The notes under the pieces were generated by a model. That model had not been told where the DNA came from and searched no databases. It saw nothing but the letters and a program-made list of their open reading frames with translations. Below are positions 13,045 through 23,445 of a DNA stretch of 29,312 nucleotides, one piece after another. How positions within the stretch are numbered: the stretch's first letter is position 1; each line of letters begins with the position of its first letter. Source of the stretch: Lenisia limosa. Taxonomy: Eukaryota; Breviatea. The stretch is from NCBI GenBank assembly GCA_001655205.1, contig LPNZ01008832.1, forward strand, positions 1 through 29,312, in the 5' to 3' direction. Position numbers and translations under genes: made by a program.

Positions 13045-13440
13045 GTTCATGGTCTGTCACCCCCCCCCCTCTAGCTCAAGTGAATCATATGTCGTTTCAC
13101 TCTGAGAGGGTTTTTTTTTTGTTTTTGTTCTGAGATAAAAGGTCAGCAACAACAGTGTAGTGTATTATTATGGGGGGGGGGGNNNNNNNNNNNNNNNNNN
13201 NNNNNNNNNNNNNNNNNNNNNNNNNNNNNNNNNNNNNNNNNNNNNNNNNNNNNNNNNNNNNNNNNNNNNNNNNNNNNNNNNNNNNNNNNNNTGGCCGCTC
13301 TGTACTTTAAGTTATTCTGTTTCCTTTTTTTGAATATACCCTAGTCTAGTAGATGGCCTTTCTTTTAAACTAATTTTAAATAATTCATAAAAAGAAGCCT
13401 GTGGACAATTGAAAAATAATAAATAATACATGGTGCGATT
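13045..13440. other. Convergent spacer with poly-C/poly-G runs and an assembly gap
   Basis: Between two gene 3' ends. It holds a 10-nt C run (13060-13069), T runs, an 11- to 12-nt G run ending at 13182 and 109 N (13183-13291), then an AT-rich tail. No exon is visible. Confidence 0.7.
13183..13291. other. Assembly gap (109 N), left flank poly-G
   Basis: Run of N directly after a poly-G run, in the spacer between the longin-like gene and the Ser/Arg-rich gene. Confidence 0.95.
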
Positions 13441-15618
13441 CTAGAGTTCAGGAGAAGGCAGGGGGGAGGGAGATGGCGACGGCTCGCCCTCCTTGTCAAC
13501 AGCCATTTTCATATTAATGAGCAGCTTCACCAAATTGGCAACATTGTCATCAACCTAATGGGTAAGAACCAAGGCTCAAGACTCACATCTGGGAGATCGG
13601 GGACTTGAAACAACGGACCCCCGGGAGCTGAAAGGTCAGAAGGCAACCAAAAATCACAAGAGGCAGCTTTGTCCACCCACTCACACTGTGACCTTGACCT
13701 TTCAAGAGGAGCGGGTGACTTGGCCGAGTTATGTGTGAGGTCCGCAAAAGACAATGATCTGGCTTCAGCAGGGGGCGGAGTGGGAATCTTTGGCCCGTTT
13801 GTCTGGGGTTGTCAGCAACCAATGAATTTTTTAGAAAGCATACAGCTTTAAGCGTGGCTTCATGTCTCGATCTCACGTACAACGCCTCCAGTTCATTGTA
13901 ACAACGGACAAGGTCGGTTAAGAGGGTCGAACTGAATTCACTATTGGGCTGAAGGACCAAGTGCTTGTCACAATACTGCAGGGTTATAATGGATCATAGA
14001 ATACCTTGGCTGGGTGTCCGGGCTGAATAAATGGTGCCGGGTTAAGCTTCGAAATGAGCGCGGACGCCTCAGTTGACGCAGCCGCACGAACTTTCTCAAT
14101 GAAACTACTGTCTGATGTGGTCAAGATCCGCTGATCTCTTGTGGTACGAACTCAAATATTGGTACCACCCACCACTCACTCGATATCCTTGTGCTTCTAT
14201 TCATTCCAGAAAAACTGATTTTGGAAACCACAATAATTATATCGATATTATTCAGTTCTTTATCAGACTATGATAAATAGTCGATAATACCCCAATACCC
14301 TTTGAGAGGAGGCCTTCAGCTGCCTGGACAGCCATTTCAATCCGAGACAACTCATCAACCATTGATGCTAGATTAACCTAAAAGTCCGTAATTCAGGAGG
14401 AACACTTTGGTGTCTTGATATTAGATCATATGATGAAAATGTTTTTGCTCCCATTTATGTTTTAGAATAACTAACCTGTGACACATGGATTTGATGTTTG
14501 GCTTCACAGATCTCAGTAACAAGTGGTACTGGGATGTGAGGCTGCTGAACTGGGACAACAGGGTCCTCGTGGCTTTGTGGGGATTGGCCTGATTCATGTG
14601 GACGATGAGGGGGGTATGTAGCCCGCTGTTTGATAGGGCTTCGAGACTACAGATGAGGCTACAAAACATTGCATACCTTTGTTGCATAGGGCGTGAAGCT
14701 TTTTCCTGGGATAGTCACCGGACCAACATCCAACCACGGCATTCCTTCTGATGTCCTGAAAGATCAATACCTCCAGGCGGCTATTAATTTTACAGCACAA
14801 GTCCTCACCCAAAGTCAATTCCAACGGGTCGAATAAAGGACCCTATTTTTGGTGATCTGCGATCTGGGCTTCTTGCAACGGAGCTAGCGAGACTTGTGGT
14901 TGTGGAAGAGGGGAGTGGCTCAAAAAATGGCCTGTATTATCATAATAAATCGAAATAACTCACGAGATGATCACATTGAACCCTCCTACTATCGTTATAT
15001 CATTTGGACTCTGAGGGATATCAAGAGTCACAGTATAAACACACCAGATGCGTATCAAAAATGTACTCCCATGTACCTTTCATCAAATAAGTTGGCAGCA
15101 GGGGACGGGGATGCATAATGCAAATGGCTCGGGTGGCGCAGTTGAGAGGAGTGTTGGGACGCGTAGTGTGATGACGACGTTCGAGTCGAATGTGAAGACG
15201 GGTTCGACCTGAAAGAGTGCCGCGACGACCGAGATGATGACCTTGGATCTGAGCTTCTCTCTGATGATGATTGATGCTCCGATGTCGACGATGTTGAATA
15301 TCTGCTCCTTGATCTAGATGATCTACCGGGGCTTTCTTCGAGCTCTGCCAGCTCTCCAAGCTCTTCAGCATCTTCAACGGAAACATTTGGGTCATACAAA
15401 GACGCCTGTTGAGCGTTTATCATATCTGGGGGTGGCAGCGCCGTTCTGGTTTGAGACGGCTGGGTCTGCGTAGCCTGCGAGGACAAAAGTGACCCCAGGG
15501 GGCTGGATAAGATGTTCTCGGCAACCTTGGGGGATCGGGGGTTGATCTTTTGGGGGGTGGGTGAGCCATCTAATGGGGGTGAAAGGGACCGTGCCGCTGG
15601 TAACAAGGCTTCATCCAT
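13441..15618 (-). CDS. Ser/Arg-rich N-terminus plus helical C-terminus, unrecognised protein
   Basis: Ten exons join in frame from the ATG at 15618: 15618-15077, 15008-14964, 14931-14809, 14755-14677, 14625-14476, 14377-14299, 14150-14005, 13975-13844, 13802-13587, 13554-13441, giving 541 aa. Residues 1-180 are disordered: Pro/Ser motifs, an acidic patch (VEDAEELGELAELEE) and a Ser/Arg block around SSRSRSRYSTSSTSEH, a plausible SRPK-type substrate. Next comes NDITIVGGFNVIIS and GIDFGTSEGMPWLDVGPVTI. The C-terminal half is predicted helical: VNLASMVDELSRIEMAVQAA, FIEKVRAAASTEASALISKL, LLTDLVRCYNELEALYVRSR and VANLVKLLINMKMAV, ending in a Ser-Pro tail. Upstream, in-frame NYSIQPKRPLYAARTELHRT follows a plausible acceptor (TCTGACCCCGTAG), so the gene may start further left in transcript terms. 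No family is recognised. Confidence 0.8.
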
Positions 15619-15629
15619 GGTACGATGTA

Positions 15630-17000
15630 ATTCGGTCCGGGCAGCGTAAAGTGGACGCTTCGGCTGGATGGAGTAGTTCTACGGGGTCAGACATCTTGGT
15701 ACCCATATGTTCGATTGAACTACCAGTTGGTATGTAAAGGCACCCACCACAACGATCCATCCGACCGTGTATATGTTTTACAGTTCTATTTTACTCACCA
15801 ATCATACACTACAGATACAGAAAGCAAAGGACGCATAATGTTTTTCCTACTGGAGAATGGGTGTGGGTTCTGTACAGCAAAGGACGACGGTTCATATAAT
15901 ACTCATGGGACGCAGCCATATCGTCCTGCTCATTAAGCCTTGTTGCAATCGCGGCGGCAATTGTAAAGATGTGAAACATACCTTGAGATGAAGCTGGACT
16001 GTTTCCGATATGATTCCCCCAGGTTGTTGTGGCCACTGTTTTGGTGTCACTACTCGGTGAAGAGAAATACAAAAGGAGCCGTTCACACCATCATGTAAAT
16101 AAGGGATTCTGATTAGTATTAGAATATATTATGTAGCAATGAGAAATAAAAAATAAGGCTGTATCTGGCCGAAGCCGTCCACACCATTACGCTGATAAGA
16201 GATATTCAATTATAGTAATACACCCCAATCATTTGCCTTGCAACTCTGTGCACACAGCTTTCTGTGTGCCTCCCCAGCATACTGTACAATAGTTGACAAT
16301 AGCCCCCCCCCCCACCAGGGTACGAAATGGGTTTTGTAGAACTCGTGCGCTGCACCGCCTGAACAGTGCTATGTGCGATACCGGGACCCTTTAAAGACGA
16401 GGGTGCTGATTCTCTGAGGAAAATGAATATACATCGATAGACAAAAAAAAAAAAACGTTACACCAAAAGCAAGGNNNNNNNNNNNNNNNNNNNNNNNNNN
16501 NNNNNNNNNNNNNNNNNNNNNNNNNNNNNNNNNNNNNNNNNNNNNNNNNNNNNNNNNNNNNNNNNNNNNNNNNNNNNNNNNNNNNNNNNTTCTTGGTCTG
16601 TAAATACAAAGATGATGGAGTTTATGGTCTTGGTATGTGAGTTGCGGGTCACTCATAACGTTTCACTCCACATATTTCTAAAATGCTGGTTCCTATGCAC
16701 TCAACTCTGACTCTCTGTGTATATGCGTGTGTATGTACAATGTGCGACGTGTGTTAAAGGGAAGTAAAAAGGCCGTGGGGACGACAAAGTGGGGTGATCA
16801 TCGATCAATGCCCCCCTCACACAGCCCTATTTCGTACAAGGCACAGAGGTATTGATACATGGCAACACACCGAAATTGGATATCTTTGTGTTTTACTCAA
16901 ACTCATACATTCATTTCAAAGGTTTTTTAAAAATAACACCTGAGGTTTTTTGGGCGTGTTTTAGGAATTTAACTTGAATTAGCAGCAGGACTGAGCAAGG
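15630..17000. other. Gene-poor region with one exon-like minus-strand stretch
   Basis: At about 15860-15960 the minus strand reads AAIATRLNEQDDMAASHEYY followed by MNRRPLL, which looks coding and could be a 5' exon of the Ser/Arg-rich gene or a separate small gene; no start or firm junction was found. A strong donor-like GGTGAGTAAA sits near 15797 on the same strand. The rest (16090-17000) is low in coding signal and holds an 11-nt C run (16303-16313), a 115-N gap and CA/TG-rich sequence at 16700-16750. Confidence 0.4.
16475..16589. other. Assembly gap (115 N)
   Basis: Run of N in the gene-poor region upstream of the cap methyltransferase gene. A 13-nt A run lies close to its left side. Confidence 0.95.
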
Positions 17001-20000
17001 ATGGCTCGATATGCTGACCGACGTGGCCAAAGAGCCCCCCGTCCAGAGACTCAGCTCAGCACACTGGAGGTGGAAATGGAGAAAGAGCTTATGATCCTGG
17101 AGGAGGTGCCATTAGAAGGTTGGAGCTTGAAGGACTCGGGGGTCATTTTCCATATAACCGTCTAGGTCTGATTGAGTCGTACTCCTACATTGATATGGGG
17201 AAAAATTCTCAAAACAAAAGTGAATGTATCACGTGGTGTTGGTCACCCTCTGGTCATCCTTCGTTGCTTGCCATTATTGAATGTGAGAAGGGCCCTTTGT
17301 CATCCAATCCTTTTTAAGCGCTCACAAGCCAGCACCAAAACCTTTGAACTGCCAAGCACTTGCCACCCTTTTGGAAGAAACTGCTGAATATGCTGAAAGC
17401 ATTTCTGAGACTGTTGAAGTCAAAGTGAGTTCTTTTTGTCTTAAAGTCTAATGTCTTTGCAGAAAGGAACAGGAACGCCTTTCAACGCTCCGGGAGACGA
17501 GGTCGCATGGCATATTGAAGTGTCTCCAAATGTGACGAGCCGAAAAGGCAAACGTGCAATCTTAAGACTTGTTTTGGAGCTTGATTTTGCAAAGAATCTT
17601 AGGTATGAAACAAGTTTTCATTCCATTACAATCAGAAACGAGTTACTTCGTCAAACCGATCCAAAACAGGCAGTGTATGGAGACTTGGATAACAAATTGA
17701 ATATCCATCTTGCTTCTCTGAATAGCAAACAACATGATCCTATTGTGCCAAAAACCGTGGGTGTTTTCGTTCTGTTTTTTCAGTAATCTCTTATCGTTTT
17801 TTAACTGGTATATACCCCTACCTCATTTGTTCAGGTCTCCACGTGGTCGTCTCGTGTTGATTTGTCAAGAGCCAAAAGCCTAACGTAATACTTTTTCTCA
17901 TGGTTTGACTGTGTTGTAGAGTTCCAGAATCTAATGGCCACCCATTTTTGAAGTTTCAACACAAAAATATTGATGCAAATGAGATAGCTTCTGTGGTGGA
18001 TGCTGTTAGAGGTTGGTGAAGCACGAAATGTTGCAACTTTTGTTTGTCTTTTTTTAATATAATTGCTCTTTAGTTGATGCATTAAACCAAGTCTGTTCTT
18101 ACTGTGTTATTTCCCACGGTTCAAAAATGTAAGAACTAATGTGATTGAAAGTCTTACTCTTATTTCCTTCAAGGAGCGACTATAGCTATTCAGTTTTTGT
18201 AATGATTGAGCCGAGTCATTTTTGCGCCTCGGTAGGAGATATTATTTTACTTCTTTCTCTTGATTTGCTGAATACAACACATTTGACACGGTATAGACCC
18301 GCAACAGTCGCCCGAATTTTGAAGCGCAGTACCATAATAGATTGGCCCTCTATATCCCAGGCCTGACCAAAGAGTATCTGGAAATACTCCGTGATTACCA
18401 AGCCGGCTCTCTTTTGGAAAACAACGTCGAAACTGAGGAGACCATTCAAGAAAATGTTTGTTGGGTCACTTTTTCTTTCTCATTAAATAGGTTGCTGGCT
18501 TCTACAATAAAAGATTAAATATCAACACCACTGACCGAAAACGATCCAACATTTACCACCTCAAAAATCTCAATAACTGGATCAAAGTAAGTGGCTTCAC
18601 TTGGCATTCACGTTGCATTCTTCTTATTTTCTGTAGAGTGTCCTCCTCACAAAGCACACCCGTCCCAATGACCACATTCTGGATCTTTGCGGAGGCAAGG
18701 GTGGAGACTTCCGGAAGTTCAAGAGCTCCAAAGCCGCTTCTGTTACACTTTGTGGTATGCTACCAGTAATCTGACTTTTCAGATCATGCAAGAATGTCCG
18801 TCCACCAAGCCCTCTCTCGTTATAACAAAGATCAACATCCCTTCAAGGCCAACTTCATTGTTGCTGATTGCTTCAAAGTGAGTTCTCTCGCATTTTAAGT
18901 TCTTTCTGACTCTTTAGTCCAATTTGTTCAAAGATGAAAGTATTGAGGCTCTGAGTAGGGCTCTCTGATATTCAATCTTTTACTAAAACTCCAGACCTTG
19001 AAATGTTTGACGTTGTTTCCTGTCAGTTTGCGCTTCATTATTCGTTTGAGAATGAAAAGAGAGCTAGAATGTGAGAGCGGGATAATTGGGTCGAGATATG
19101 ATGCTCTTGTAATGTTTCCAGGCTTTTTTGCAACATCAGTACGAATCTCAAACCTGGTGGTGTTTTTGTCGCAACAATTCCGAATGCGTTGAAGCTTGTG
19201 TAGGAATAAACAGTTACCTCACATTGTAGGCACCTCTCAGATAAGGAACCCAAAAGATGTTTCGGTAACAGTGTCTTCAATGTTGCATTTGTGGGGGGGG
19301 GTGACCTATTTGTGCTGGAAAATGACTTGTATTTGTGCTGGTGACCTGTACAGGACAAAGACTGCCCACAGCCTGCACCAGCCTTCGGAGCAAAATATAT
19401 GTTCTATCTAGATGATGCTGTGGAAGACGTGCCTGAGTTCTTGGTCCATCCCATGGTACTCCAAAAGTAAGACTCTTTGTTTTGTAATGCCCAAGCCTCG
19501 CTGCAGAGTACAACTTAACGGTCGACTCTCTCCAAGGCTTCCATGAGTTCATCTATGACAATCTTGGTGAGATCTGAAATAATTAGCTTCCGGAGTGAAC
19601 TGATTTTCAACACATTATGCTACTTTTCGATTATCAAGTTATCCTTTAGGGATTCCCCACAACAATGCAAGTCATGCAGTACCTTTGGATATCATTAATG
19701 AAAACATCAAATTGATTCCCATCATCAAGGTGCGTCGTTTTTGCTTCCGAAGACCTTCCTTCACTTCCTAGGTTCCCAATCAAGATGGGACGATATCCCA
19801 AGACGAGTGGGAAGCAGCAGGTGAGCATACAATTTCTCTTTGTGACACTTTAGGGCTGTATTCTGTTCTTGTCCTCCGCAAGGCTAGTAAAACGGCTCAT
19901 TTCGAAACTGATCGCACGCCAAACACTGAGACAGGACAGTAGGTGCTTCTAGTCCGTTGCTAACGTTTAGCTTTGAAATGGCAGATCATCGAAACGTCAT

Positions 20001-20017
20001 CAACATTCTTGACATGA
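17001..20017 (+). CDS. mRNA cap guanine-N7 methyltransferase with long N-terminal extension
   Basis: Transfers methyl from S-adenosylmethionine to N7 of the cap guanine on nascent mRNA, in the nucleus. The catalytic region runs from about 18491: GFYNKRLNINTTDRKRSNIY and HLKNLNNWIKSVLLT (as in RNMT/Abd1), SAM motif DHILDLCGGKGGDFRKF (18637-18754), ADCFK, FDVVSCQFALHYSFENEK with the cap-binding His, LKPGGVFVATIPNALKL, AFGAKYMFYLDDAVEDVPEF and EWEAAGLYSVLVLRK, ending with TGA. Motif I is LDLCGGKGGD where most relatives have LDLGCGKGGD. Upstream, at least eight in-frame exons from ATG 17001 add about 380 residues of unknown fold, including PLNCQALATLLEETAEYAES, GTGTPFNAPGDEVAWHIEVS, SNGHPFLKFQHKNIDANEIA and LALYIPGLTKEYLEILRDYQ. 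The 17105-17330 junctions are not settled. No guanylyltransferase KxDG motif or Cys-phosphatase signature is seen there. Confidence 0.9.
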
Positions 20018-20236
20018 AATAATTCTTCAACATGATTTTGTATGTGTTTCGGACTACGCTGAACGTCAGCAAAATTCCTTTTTCGGGAGTCACATTAAAT
20101 AGAATTGTTTGTATGTTAATTGCCCAGGACATATTGTATACAGAATATAAAATACCAATATTATACCACAAAAAGAAACAGACATAAACAGGAAACATTA
20201 CAAAACAGGAAACAGGAACAAGAACATAGTAGTATG
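20018..20236. other. Convergent intergenic spacer
   Basis: Lies between the stop of the cap methyltransferase gene (+) and the putative stop of the phosphatase gene (-). AT-rich, with repeated ACAGGAAAC-type words near 20185-20220. No further exon or structured RNA is evident. Confidence 0.6.
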
Positions 20237-22199
20237 TCAAGAAGTCTTACGAATAGTTTCTGGACGTGGTTCGTCTCGAATGAGAAGAACAGACGCCACT
20301 CCCGCCGCTATAGGGCCAAGGGNNNNNNNNNNNNNNNNNNNNNNNNNNNNNNNNNNNNNNNNNNNNNNNNNNNNNNNNNNNNNNNNNNNNNNAGGAGCTC
20401 AGTGTGCATAAACACGGCATACTGAATACACGGTATGGACGAGATTGTCGCACTGCAGTCGATATCCTCCTGGAGGGGTCTGGTGCGAACGCACCAAGAA
20501 TTCTAGACCGTTACACCGCCTGGGGAACAAAAGCCGCATCCCGAACAAACTGAGAGCGTTGTTGTCAAGGAACTGTCGAGTGACATCTGTGCCAAACACA
20601 CATCCGGANNNNNNNNNNNNNNNNNNNNNNNNNNNNNNNNNNNNNNNNNNNNNNNNNNNNNNNNNNNNNNNNNNNNNNNNNNNNNNNNNNNNNNNNNNNN
20701 NNNNNNNNNNNNNNNNNNNNNNNNNNNNNNNNNNNNNNNNNNNNNNNNNNNNNNNNNNNNNNNACTCCGCAGCTGAGTCTGTTTCCCCATCATACTCAGG
20801 CCCGAAGCCACGCATTACGTTGGTACGACATCCTTCAACATCGCCCGGGTCACTCCATAGAATACCGTGTTCCACTGGCGTGTCAATATGGAAGTGCAAA
20901 GACCATAAACAAACTCTGCAACGCCCAAAACACAAGAAATAATACCTATTCCCTGAATCCTATGAAGCTGGTGTATAGACGGCCCCCAAACAATTGGACA
21001 TTGGGCCGCCAGCACATAACTCAATATCGGGCAGGTCGGAGCCGTTCAGGTCTGGCTTCTTCAAAGTAAAAAAATATATAACGATGGCGATCAAGAGTCC
21101 GTAACCAACCGGAAGGCCTCCATGACACACGACAAAGTGCCCTTTGAAGATCACCATGATCGGCAAGTGCGAAAATACCTGCTCTGTGAGACCCTGTCTC
21201 TTTGTAAAAGACCCCCACGTTTTCATTGAGCGCATCCAAGAAGCCTTGACAGTTTCCTGAAGATTTCCGTGCAACCTCATTAGCAAAGCCATACATGTTG
21301 AAAATGTTTGGATCCTCGTGATTTCCTGGGGTATAACAGAGAAAAGCAACCAGCAACATAGCATTCCGGTACCTTACCTCTTAAGATGTGAACACAGTTT
21401 GGAAAGCACAACTAAATAGTTAGGGGTCGGGCTGGAAGAGCCTGGCTACCAACTTTTAAGAAGAAGACTTCCCACAGCAGCTCCAACGAACGCGGTCCTC
21501 TGTCGACATAGTCCCCATTGAAGACAAAAACTCTGAAGCGTAAACCCAAAGAACAAATTTGGCAACCACTACCTCTTTGAGGAAGGAGGGCCATATTTGC
21601 GCATAATATTCATGAAGTCAGCCAGAGATCCATGCATGTCTCCCACAACAAGCACTTCACTGTCTTTTGGCAAAGTAACCTTGAGGGTGAGAGTCACACA
21701 CAACAATTGTTTCAACTACCTACCGTGTAAATTTTGGGTGAGCCCTGGATGTGGTTGCCGAAGTCTTTGAAAATACCAAGGTCGCTGTATTTGTGAGTTG
21801 ATTGTTCAAAGGTTTGAATGACCCCCCCCCCCCCNNNNNNNNNNNNNNNNNNNNNNNNNNNNNNNNNNNNNNNNNNNNNNNNNNNNNNNNNNNNNNNNNN
21901 NNNNNNNNNNNNNNNNNTGTCCTTTTTGTATTCACCATTTCAGGCCTTAAGAGTGAAAGAGAAAAGAAAGTTATAAAGTTTAAATTATTGAAATTGGAGA
22001 TCAGAGGAAAACGTGAATTAATTATTTCTTGTATGATCCAACTGATTCCAAACCTGTAGCAATTGCCCTGCTGTGGCGGCTTTGATAGCGGTCCAATATG
22101 GCAATCTGGTGGGATGGGAACTGTTCTCTGAAAAGTCAATTTCGAAGCTTCAGTCTGCCCAACCAATATGGGTTCGGATTCTTTGAACTCCGGCGCCAT
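20237..22199 (-). CDS. RdgC/PPEF/PP7-type serine/threonine protein phosphatase
   Basis: A metal-dependent PPP phosphatase. Catalytic motifs in order on the minus strand: VLVVGDMHGSLADF (about 21620-21660, metal-binding Asp and His), FNGDYVDRGPRSLELLW (about 21475-21525), GNHEDPNIFNMYGFANEV (about 21280-21330), FVVCHGGLPVG (about 21105-21135), GILWSDPGDVEGCRTN with MRGFG (about 20800-20870), SGCVFGTDVTRQFLDNNAL (about 20550-20610) and FLVRSHQTPPGGYRLQCDNL then VHTVYS (about 20430-20495). ILWSDP, GC.FG.DVT and RSH...GY are typical of the RdgC/PPEF and plant PP7 branch, not PP1 or PP2A. The last exon probably follows the 70-N gap and reads AAGVASVLLIRDEPRPETIR, then a stop at 20237; no EF-hand tail as in animal PPEF is seen. 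Start is probably ATG 22199 in a good context, but in-frame sequence reaches back to an acceptor at about 22286. Three gaps interrupt the gene. Confidence 0.87.
20323..20392. other. Assembly gap (70 N) near the phosphatase 3' end
   Basis: Run of N just after the TVYS/GTATGC donor on the minus strand. It should hold the intron end and the start of the last catalytic-core exon. Confidence 0.95.
20610..20763. other. Assembly gap (154 N) inside the phosphatase gene
   Basis: Longest gap in the window, between the exon encoding GILWSDPGDVEGCRTN and the exon encoding SGCVFGTDVTRQ. Reading frames appear to cross it on both strands only because N was read as an unknown residue. Confidence 0.95.
21835..21917. 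other. Assembly gap (83 N), left flank 13-nt poly-C
   Basis: Run of N in the 5' part of the phosphatase gene, directly after poly-C at 21822-21834. On the minus strand the sequence after it encodes IQTFEQSTHKYSDLGIFKDF. Confidence 0.95.
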
Positions 22200-22346
22200 G
22201 GCAGCCAAGCTTCCGGCGGCCGGAATGGGTTCCGAGACGGATGCGCGTCTGAACTGCACGGGGCTGATCGATCGTTCTTTCCCAGACACCTGAACTGACC
22301 TGCAGACTCAGAAGAATACAAAGAAAGCGGGTCTTTATAAGACTGT

Positions 22347-23445
22347 TTAATCCACCCACTTTCCTTCGTCCCATGTTGGTGGGAGGAACGTTGGATCAAC
22401 CAAAAGCTTCCTAGCGGTTGGCTTGCTATCCTTTTCAATCCAAGGCATGGCGAATGGCACGATGATTGATGGCGTTGGAAGAAGGCCGGCGGAGTTGTTC
22501 TGGTTGCGGTTTTTTTTCTGTTTCCGTGGCCGACGTGCGCCAAATAACGGCTGATTGAAGGTGGTGGAGGGTGCGGAGGCAAATGCAGTGGAGGGGAACC
22601 CAGGGGTTGGAGCAAAAGTCTGACGAGGTCAGAAAACAGAAGGGATTTCCGAGAAAGAACTTCAAATCTTTTTTTGACAATCAAAGATAAACATGAACAC
22701 GTTTAGAGAAAATGGAGTGGAAAATAGAGCACCCCACCAACTTGCTGCACGAGAGGCCGCTCGGGGCTTCGGAAGACTTTATTTGAGAGGCGTGAAGCTG
22801 GAAGTCAATATTGCATTTGGGGTCATGACATTGGTAAAAATTGATGGCCTTACCTGGTGAGAGGGTTGGGGTTGGAAGAAGCGCTTCAGTTAAAGATGGT
22901 CTTTGGGGAGATAAAAGAGGAAGTTGTCCTGTCTGAAAATTAGAACACATCATGGAGGACTCACATATTGTGGCTTCTTGGGAGTGGAAGGCTGGCTCTT
23001 TCTGTGCGAAGGAGGGGAGGTAACCGTTTGAATTAACCTCGTGAACTGAGTTCTGCATGGTTAAGATGGCAAAACAAAGAAAACTACAAACTCAGAGTTT
23101 CTGGAAGAGCTTTCCAAACTCGTGGCTCGCCTCCTTTGTTGGGGCGTAACGGCTGAGGGGGTGGGGAGGAGTCCCTGTCATCGTTACCATAGCTGGAATA
23201 ATATCAATACTTACTTTTGAAGAAGAGAGCGACTTGGTTCGCTGATGTTTTTTCTACATTATCAAGTCAAAGGCGCTGTATCAGAGTGTAGTAATTAGAA
23301 CCTGTGGCAAGGTTGATAGAAAGAAAACCAGTCACTGTTTTTATCACTTCTCTGACTTAAGCACCAACCTCACACCAACCAACTGCCAACCAACCTTTGG
23401 AACCTCTAGTTGCGGTTGGAGAAAGACAGGAGGTCCAGTCTGAAA
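22347..23445 (-). CDS. Pro/Ser-rich disordered protein with distinctive C-terminus, unrecognised
   Basis: Minus-strand exons join as a low-complexity protein. From 5' to 3': TGPPVFLQPQLEVPK (about 23395-23440), KHQRTKSLSSSN then YGNDDRDSSPPPQPLRPNKG (about 23110-23250), LIQTVTSPPSHRKSQPSTPK (about 22970-23050) and a final 273-nt exon 22619-22347. That last exon starts TFAPTPGFPSTAFASAPSTT, has a basic RRPRKQKKNRNQ stretch that could be a nuclear signal, and ends with VPFAMPWIEKDSKPTARKLL and LPPTWDEGKWVD before TAA. The acidic/aromatic tail looks conserved in style, but I cannot name it. The exons between 22700 and 22960 (TEALLPTPTLSPG and others) are not firmly joined. The start is not found; the gene probably begins in the short region shared with Nup93. 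Its stop is only about 150 nt before the phosphatase ATG. Confidence 0.65.

Noticed and set aside
16690-16760. TG/CA-rich stretch as a possible microsatellite or telomere-like repeat.
   Set aside because: Too short and irregular to be a repeat array.
17001-18490. Reading the cap methyltransferase extension as a metal-dependent tunnel-type RNA triphosphatase because of EVEMEKEL and VLELDF.
   Set aside because: Only loosely similar to ExExK-type strands, and EVEMEKEL looks helical. Not enough to call; kept as one possibility in the findings.
20445-20942. Long plus-strand frame across the 154-N gap.
   Set aside because: It is open only because N was translated as unknown residues. The opposite strand carries the phosphatase motifs.
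22136-22684. 182-codon minus-strand frame overlapping two genes.
   Set aside because: It is a shadow frame. The neighbouring frame encodes the Pro-rich protein tail up to TAA at 22347, and then the phosphatase N-terminus begins.
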